Shown here: positions 58,729 through 64,000 of the stretch, one piece after another
Layout of the letters: the number at the start of each line of letters is the position of its first letter
Numbering within the stretch: position 1 is the stretch's first letter
Assembly (NCBI RefSeq): GCF_025905425.1
Contig: NZ_CP109603.1
Coordinates: 2,206,001-2,270,000 of the forward strand
DNA length: 64,000 nt
Direction: 5' to 3'
DNA from: Pseudomonas putida
GTDB lineage: Bacteria; Pseudomonadota; Gammaproteobacteria; Pseudomonadales; Pseudomonadaceae
Program-made: the position numbers and the translations under genes
The notes under the pieces: generated by a model
Seen by the model: the letters and a program-made list of their open reading frames with translations, nothing else
Database searches by the model: none
Told to the model about the DNA's origin: nothing

Positions 58729-59826
58729 TATGAGATCTCGCTGAATGCAGAGTGTAGAGCCTTCAACTCTTCTTGTTCGTCATACGGCTTAGCGCTTCTT
58801 CCAGTGCGAAAACTACTACGCTTGCACCACTTCTCCAAACTGTCGTCTTCAAGTATATAGATTAAGATTGTTAGGGCTAAGCCTATCCAAAAGGCACCTA
58901 GAACTAAGCGGGCAAGTATTAGGCGGGCGGCTTGCGTTCCGAGATGTTTGGCGAGCGTTCCTGCGGATCTGGCTAGCATCCTTGAGATGCTTAGTTCTGG
59001 CGTTAAGGGATAAATGGTCAAAGAGTGGCTTTGCGATTGCGATTGCCGTTCCCAATTCCGCCAGTGAAAGTGTGATAGTCGCCGCCGCTCGTACAAAGTA
59101 TGAAGTAGCCAAGAGTTTGGATTTTTTTCTGATCTGTCCACTAGGTCCATCCAGGCCACTCTTGAAATACTCAACCGCATCTGCAATATCCCACCATGCC
59201 AGCATTCCGCCGCCCACACCCGCCAAGCCAGCCCCCCAAAGCTTCAACCTCCCCAAGGCCGCTGCAGCCCCTCTCCCGGTCACACTATTCGCGCCATACC
59301 GCGTCACCACCTGATCCACATAACTGGCTCCAATCTCGAAGCCCGCCGCCGCTGTAGTCATCGCCGCAGCCAAGAGTTCGGTCTTCACCCGCTCATCACT
59401 GTCGGGCAGTTCGCGCGCCTTGAAGGCCATCAGCATGCCTTCGAGCAAACACACCAGGCCTGCAGCACGAACCTTGAAAAAGTCGCTGTTGTTGGCCTGC
59501 ATCAGGCCTTCGGCCCAGGCCTGGTCCAGATAGCGTGCAACCTGGGCACCACTGCGGTGTGGGTTCAAGGGCTGCCCGCTGCGAGCCGCTTCGCCCAGGT
59601 GTATGTCGACAGCCGTTTCATGCACCGAGGCAAACAATGTCAGGCGCAGGCCTTGGTGCAGCGCGCGGTCCACACTGTTGGGTGTTCCGGTACGCAGTAC
59701 TTGCCGCTCCAGCGTGACATGCAGTTTGAGCAAGCGTGCGCGTTGGGCTGGGTTGCCACATAACGCGGGGCGGTAGCTGCATGTGGTACGCCTGCACAGG
59801 TCGAGCGTGTCGATGATGGATGACAT
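58728..59826 (-). pseudogene. Effector C-terminal module, array copy 1 (frameshifted)
   Basis: Starts MSSIIDTLDLCRRTTCSYRP at an ATG overlapping the DUF6708 stop of unit 2 (TGATG). It then carries the membrane-rich C-terminal part of a VasX/BTH_I2691-like T6SS effector: AGLVCLLEGMLMAFKARE, AAAMTTAAAGFEIGAS, KLWGAGLAGVGGGMLAWWDI, ITLSLAELGTAIAIAKPLFD. Near 58985-59015 the frame breaks; the C-terminal end (LARLVLGAFWIGLALTILIY ... ALHSAFSEIS) is in the +1 frame and stops at 58728 overlapping the next start. Unit 3 reads through this region in one frame. The pore-forming role is inferred. Confidence 0.75.
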
Positions 59827-60962
59827 CAATCGAACGCCTTCGGCTTTTTGGGCGTACGCGGTTTGCGTGGTTTCTTCTCCGGACGGTTGCCAGGTTTGAG
59901 CTGCCAACGGTCGGCATTGGCGAGCAGGCGTTCCTGGATTTCGGGCGGGTAGTCACTCAAGGTGGTTGCTGGGGGCACTTGCTTGCCGGGCAAGCTGGCC
60001 TCGCGGATCACCTTCGGCCAGCGCGGTCGCCAGCACAGCAGCAGGCTGACCCAGTGTGCGGTGCCGATAATGACGAAAGCGGGCCAGACCATGAGCATGG
60101 CGAGTTTGAACAGCCAGCTGCTTTTGCGGAAGAAACGGCCCAGGCCTTCGAACTGGGCGCTAAATGCCTGGATGGGCGAGGGTAGTTGGGTGCTCAGGCG
60201 GGGGCGGGGGACGGCGTGTGGGCCTTCCTCCATGTAGCGGCGGATGAATTCCCATTCATCACGGAGTTCGCTGCCGCCCTGGCCTTGCTTGCCGAGTAGG
60301 GCCATTTCCATGTGGGGGAGGCCGGTACGGCTGGGGTGCCAGACCAGGCCTAGTCTCATGCCTACGCTGAGCGAGTCGTCCTCTGGGTAGATGCCTGTGC
60401 TTCCGGTTGTTTTCCAGGGGAAGGTTACGATGCCGCCGCAATAGCTTGGTCGATGGAGGTGGACTTGTTGGGTTTTTCGATTGAAGCGAATAAGCAGATG
60501 GCGGCTGGTCAACATTTCCAGTCGGGTTAGACGAACTCCATACCTCGAGTATAAGTAAATTATGGTCGTGGAAACGAATGACATTATAAGTGTGGCGAGC
60601 ATTGTAATTGGGGAGCGGGCTTCATGGTCGATTATGTCCAACCATATGAAGCCAATGGTGAAGATTGCTGAGATGATGACGGTCGGGGCAATCCCTCCGA
60701 GGGTTGCGAGCGTAATAAGACCGCGCTTTTCTTCAGATCCTCCACAGCGCATTTCTAGAAATATCTCGTTAAAGGCAAAAACGGGACCTCTAGCGTAAGG
60801 CCTTTCGCTGACGGATTGGAAGTGCATCTCTTCCTCCAAGTCACTCTGATAGAAATCTTGATTAGCGCGTTTTTCTGCCGGCGCCATCTCTAGTTCGAGC
60901 GATTTGCGCGCCGATTCTGATGCGGTTGCCATCCGCCAGAATCCCCATTCGATCAAATACAT
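59826..60962 (-). CDS. DUF6708-like membrane protein, array copy 2
   Basis: 378 aa, same domains as copy 1, with the tail SLPGKQVPPATT and PRTPKKPKAFD as in copy 3. Its N-terminal half matches copy 1, while its C-terminal half matches both. TAATG overlap at its start and TGATG overlap at its stop keep it coupled to the effector modules on both sides. Confidence 0.75.
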   Translation of the reverse strand: MYLIEWGFWRMATASESARKSLELEMAPAEKRANQDFYQSDLEEEMHFQSVSERPYARGPVFAFNEIFLEMRCGGSEEKRGLITLATLGGIAPTVIISAIFTIGFIWLDIIDHEARSPITMLATLIMSFVSTTIIYLYSRYGVRLTRLEMLTSRHLLIRFNRKTQQVHLHRPSYCGGIVTFPWKTTGSTGIYPEDDSLSVGMRLGLVWHPSRTGLPHMEMALLGKQGQGGSELRDEWEFIRRYMEEGPHAVPRPRLSTQLPSPIQAFSAQFEGLGRFFRKSSWLFKLAMLMVWPAFVIIGTAHWVSLLLCWRPRWPKVIREASLPGKQVPPATTLSDYPPEIQERLLANADRWQLKPGNRPEKKPRKPRTPKKPKAFD

Positions 60963-62060
60963 TATGAGATCTCGCTGAATGCAGAGTGTAGAGCCTTCAA
61001 CTCTTCTTGTTCGTCATACGGCTTAGCGCTTCTTCCAGTGCGAAAACTACTACGCTTGCACCACTTCTCCAAACTGTCGTCTTCAAGTATATAGATTAAG
61101 ATTGTTAGGGCTAAGCCTATCCAAAAGGCACCTAGAACTAAGCGGGCAAGTATTAGGCGGGCGGCTTGCGTTCCGAGATGTTTGGCGAGCGTTCCTGCGG
61201 ATCTGGCTAGCATCCTTGAGATGCTTAGTTCTGGCGTTAAGGGATAAATGGTCAAAGAGTGGCTTTGCGATTGCGATTGCCGTTCCCAATTCCGCCAGTG
61301 AAAGTGTGATAGTCGCCGCCGCTCGTACAAAGTATGAAGTAGCCAAGAGTTTGGATTTTTTTCTGATCTGTCCACTAGGTCCATCCAGGCCACTCTTGAA
61401 ATACTCAACCGCATCTGCAATATCCCACCATGCCAGCATTCCGCCGCCCACACCCGCCAAGCCAGCCCCCCAAAGCTTCAACCTCCCCAAGGCCGCTGCA
61501 GCCCCTCTCCCGGTCACACTATTCGCGCCATACCGCGTCACCACCTGATCCACATAACTGGCTCCAATCTCGAAGCCCGCCGCCGCTGTAGTCATCGCCG
61601 CAGCCAAGAGTTCGGTCTTCACCCGCTCATCACTGTCGGGCAGTTCGCGCGCCTTGAAGGCCATCAGCATGCCTTCGAGCAAACACACCAGGCCTGCAGC
61701 ACGAACCTTGAAAAAGTCGCTGTTGTTGGCCTGCATCAGGCCTTCGGCCCAGGCCTGGTCCAGATAGCGTGCAACCTGGGCACCACTGCGGTGTGGGTTC
61801 AAGGGCTGCCCGCTGCGAGCCGCTTCGCCCAGGTGTATGTCGACAGCCGTTTCATGCACCGAGGCAAACAATGTCAGGCGCAGGCCTTGGTGCAGCGCGC
61901 GGTCCACACTGTTGGGTGTTCCGGTACGCAGTACTTGCCGCTCCAGCGTGACATGCAGTTTGAGCAAGCGTGCGCGTTGGGCTGGGTTGCCACATAACGC
62001 GGGGCGGTAGCTGCATGTGGTACGCCTGCACAGGTCGAGCGTGTCGATGATGGATGACAT
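60962..62060 (-). pseudogene. Effector C-terminal module, array copy 2 (same frameshift)
   Basis: Essentially identical to copy 1, including the frame break at about 61219-61249. It lacks the large N-terminal targeting region of VasX-type effectors, so it resembles an orphan tip left by duplication. From the start to the QANN segment and beyond it matches unit 3, then diverges after LAWWD. Confidence 0.75.
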
Positions 62061-63196
62061 CAATCGAACGCCTTCGGCTTTTTGGGCGTACGCGGTTTGC
62101 GTGGTTTCTTCTCCGGACGGTTGCCAGGTTTGAGCTGCCAACGGTCGGCATTGGCGAGCAGGCGTTCCTGGATTTCGGGCGGGTAGTCACTCAAGGTGGT
62201 TGCTGGGGGCACTTGCTTGCCGGGCAAGCTGGCCTCGCGGATCACCTTCGGCCAGCGCGGTCGCCAGCACAGCAGCAGGCTGACCCAGTGTGCGGTGCCG
62301 ATAATGACGAAAGCGGGCCAGACCATGAGCATGGCGAGTTTGAACAGCCAGCTGCTTTTGCGGAAGAAACGGCCCAGGCCTTCGAACTGGGCGCTAAATG
62401 CCTGGATGGGCGAGGGTAGTTGGGTGCTCAGGCGGGGGCGGGGGACGGCGTGTGGGCCTTCCTCCATGTAGCGGCGGATGAATTCCCATTCATCACGGAG
62501 TTCGCTGCCGCCCTGGCCTTGCTTGCCGAGTAGGGCCATTTCCATGTGGGGGAGGCCGGTACGGCTGGGGTGCCAGACCAGGCCTAGTCTCATCCCTACG
62601 CTGAGCGAGTCGTCCGCTGGGTAAAGGCCTGTGCTTCCGGTTGTTCTCCAGGGGAAGGTTACAATGCCGCCGCAATAGCTTGGTCTATGGAGATGGACCT
62701 GTTGGGTTTTTCGATTGAAGCGAATGAGTAAATGGCGGCTGGTCAGCATCTCCAAACGTGTGAGTTTTATCCCATATTTTGAGTATAAATATAGGATGGT
62801 GCTAGCGACTAGCATCATGATGAGAGTGAGTGTCAAAGTTATAAATGAACGTGAAACTGGAACCGTTATATCAATCCAGAGGAACCTTAATGCGGTGATT
62901 GTCGTGACGCCTATGACTGGCATAACTCCGACGAGCATTGCAAGCGTAAGGAGTCCACGTCTTTCTTCTGAGCCACCGCAGCGCATCTCCATATAATCAT
63001 CGTTGAAGGCGAACACGGGGCCGCGCGTATGAGGTTTTTCGCTGATAGACCGGAAATGAATATCTTCTTCCAGATCCCCCTCGTAGAAGTCTTTAGCTGA
63101 TCGCTTCTCTGAAGGTGTCATCTCTGCTTCGGAGGCTTTTCGTGCGGTTTCTGACTCGGTTACCATCTGCCAAAATGCCCATTCGATCAAGTACAT
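62060..63196 (-). CDS. DUF6708-like membrane protein, array copy 3 (distinct N-terminal half)
   Basis: 378 aa. Residues 1 to about 165 differ from copies 1 and 2 (QMVTESETARKASEAEMTPS, GVMPVIGVTTITALRFLWID), yet with the same layout; from LTRLEMLTSRHLLIRF onward it is identical or nearly so. The specific part therefore lies in the N-terminal half, next to the specific part of its effector module. If this is an immunity protein, the N-terminal membrane segments would decide specificity. Confidence 0.78.
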   Translation of the reverse strand: MYLIEWAFWQMVTESETARKASEAEMTPSEKRSAKDFYEGDLEEDIHFRSISEKPHTRGPVFAFNDDYMEMRCGGSEERRGLLTLAMLVGVMPVIGVTTITALRFLWIDITVPVSRSFITLTLTLIMMLVASTILYLYSKYGIKLTRLEMLTSRHLLIRFNRKTQQVHLHRPSYCGGIVTFPWRTTGSTGLYPADDSLSVGMRLGLVWHPSRTGLPHMEMALLGKQGQGGSELRDEWEFIRRYMEEGPHAVPRPRLSTQLPSPIQAFSAQFEGLGRFFRKSSWLFKLAMLMVWPAFVIIGTAHWVSLLLCWRPRWPKVIREASLPGKQVPPATTLSDYPPEIQERLLANADRWQLKPGNRPEKKPRKPRTPKKPKAFD

Positions 63197-64000
63197 TACA
63201 GAACCTCACTGAATGCCGAATGCAGAGCACTCAACTCATCTTCTTCCTCATAAATACTGGAGCTGTTTCCGATGCGAAAACAACAGCGTTTGCACCACTT
63301 CTCCAGTGGGTCATCTTCAAGGATGTAAATTGTCAGCGTTAGGGCGAGGCCTATCCAAAAGGCTCCCAGCACTAATCGAGCGAGTAGCAGTCGAGCAGCT
63401 TGCGTGCCGAGAGTGTTAGCGAGCCTTGCCATGGATCGGCTAAGAAGTTTTACTACTTTATTAGAACTTGAATTGGCCAGGTGATCGAATAGTGGTTTCG
63501 CAATTGCGACGGCTGTTCCAAACTCTGCCAATGATATTGTAATGGTTGCCACTCCTCGGAAAGCGTAAGCAGCGGCCAGGATCCTTGATTTCGTCCACTC
63601 TTGCTTCGTAGTCGGTTCGCTTTCTAGATGCTTAAGCCAGTCTGCAAAATCCCACCACGCCAGCACCCCCCCGCCCATACCCGCCAAACCAGCGCCCCAA
63701 AGCTTCAACCTCCCCAAGGTCGCCGCAGCCCCTCTCCCGGTCACACTATTCGCGCCATACCGCGTCACCACCTGATCCACATAACTGGCTCCAATCTCGA
63801 AGCCCGCTGCAGCTGTAGTCATTGCCGCAGCCAAGAGTTCGGTTTTCACCCGCACATCACTGTCGGGCAGTTCGCGCGCCTTGAAGGCCATCAGCATGCC
63901 TTCGAGCAAACACACCAGGCCTGCAGCACGAACCTTGAAAAAGTCGCTGTTGTTGGCCTGCATCAGGCCTTCGGCCCAGGCCTGGTCCAGATAGCGTGCA
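63196..64000 (-). CDS. VasX/BTH_I2691-like T6SS effector, C-terminal part (5' end outside window)
   Basis: 268 codons seen, open to the window edge (ARYLDQAWAEGLMQANN continues upstream). Membrane segments: AAGLVCLLEGMLMAFKARE, AAAMTTAAAGFEIGASYV, KLWGAGLAGMGGGVLAWWDF, GVATITISLAEFGTAVAIAK and ARLLLARLVLGAFWIGLALTLTIYI, then a charged tail (SSIYEEEDELSALHSAFSEV). This is the uninterrupted version of the module. Colicin-like T6SS effectors such as VasX depolarise target membranes with such a domain. Assignment to that family rests on the membrane layout and gene pairing. Confidence 0.75.
   Translation of the reverse strand, partial: ARYLDQAWAEGLMQANNSDFFKVRAAGLVCLLEGMLMAFKARELPDSDVRVKTELLAAAMTTAAAGFEIGASYVDQVVTRYGANSVTGRGAAATLGRLKLWGAGLAGMGGGVLAWWDFADWLKHLESEPTTKQEWTKSRILAAAYAFRGVATITISLAEFGTAVAIAKPLFDHLANSSSNKVVKLLSRSMARLANTLGTQAARLLLARLVLGAFWIGLALTLTIYILEDDPLEKWCKRCCFRIGNSSSIYEEEDELSALHSAFSEVL

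Larger units (their letters stand above)
57592..64000. repeat. 2234-bp-period tandem array of effector module + DUF6708-like gene
   Basis: Three units with matching gene boundaries: DUF6708-like ends at 57592, 59826 and 62060 (2234-bp steps). Units 1 and 2 are nearly identical from about 57780 to 62060. Unit 3 keeps the same outer parts but differs in one continuous block, about 62.6-63.7 kb. All genes are on the minus strand with 1-base TGATG/TAATG overlaps. Confidence 0.9.

Noticed and set aside
58985..59015. Programmed frameshift in the effector module
   Set aside because: No clear slippery heptamer or RF2-like stop context in the zero frame, and unit 3 encodes the same region without any shift; a plain mutation before duplication is simpler.
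1..64000. tRNA or rRNA genes, including a tRNA target for the element
   Set aside because: None seen on either strand; the element boundaries lie within a protein-coding gene.

Overview
The window is a high-GC gammaproteobacterial chromosome segment that reads as a member of the Pseudomonas putida group. Evidence for this is the gnu gluconate cluster with its LacI-type regulator, the typical P. putida palindromic REP elements (TGTGGGAGCGGGC ... GCCCGCTCCCACA), the DUF1272, DUF1652 and curli genes, and the organosulfur gene sets. The species call is inferred from gene content and order; no search was run.

Layout. 1-2.2 kb: end of a type II secretion cluster (gspF partial, gspG) and a divergent lytic transglycosylase. 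2.3-7.0 kb: two paralogous membrane histidine kinases and one NtrC-type regulator. 7.0-10.9 kb: REP elements, a small exported protein, and gluconate transporter, kinase and repressor with three AGCGCT-centred operators. 11.0-11.7 kb: a chemoreceptor gene broken by an internal deletion. 11.7-28.4 kb: a BvgS-like hybrid sensor kinase gene cut in two by a 12.8-kb AT-rich integrated element; its LuxR-type response regulator is intact at 27.8-28.4 kb. 28.6-31.3 kb: DUF1272, cobM, cobE, cbtA and cbtB under a cobalamin riboswitch. 31.5-46.1 kb: organosulfur-type catabolism (two LLM monooxygenases, acyl-CoA-dehydrogenase-like flavoprotein, 2-hydroxyacid dehydrogenase, class II aldolase, LysR, LacI, TonB receptor, aldo/keto reductase, SsuA-like protein), interrupted by an orphan Rhs protein and the scar of an ABC transporter. 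46.1-51.7 kb: housekeeping and hypothetical genes. 51.8-57.4 kb: curli csgA and csgB with two large exported paralogues. 57.6-64 kb: a 2.2-kb-unit tandem array of C-terminal modules that look like a VasX-type T6SS pore-forming effector, each coupled to a DUF6708-like membrane protein.

The 12.8-kb element (13137-25938) behaves like an integrated mobilizable plasmid. It has a large serine recombinase at one end, a plasmid replication protein with a duplicated origin-like repeat beside it, a probable antisense RNA in the rep leader, a relaxase-like protein with a hairpin-rich region next to it, and an XRE regulator. Its cargo is mostly envelope or surface proteins: a type IVb-like pilin, a lipoprotein, a membrane protein, exported proteins, a Cys-repeat exported protein and a CSS-EAL c-di-GMP phosphodiesterase. 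The attachment sites can be reconstructed: joining the outer flanks restores the kinase reading frame exactly, and joining the inner ends yields a symmetric attP centred on GC.

The most interesting parts are this element, the polymorphic effector/partner array at the right end, and the Rhs protein whose variable tip carries a His/Cys pair like that of caspase-clan peptidases.
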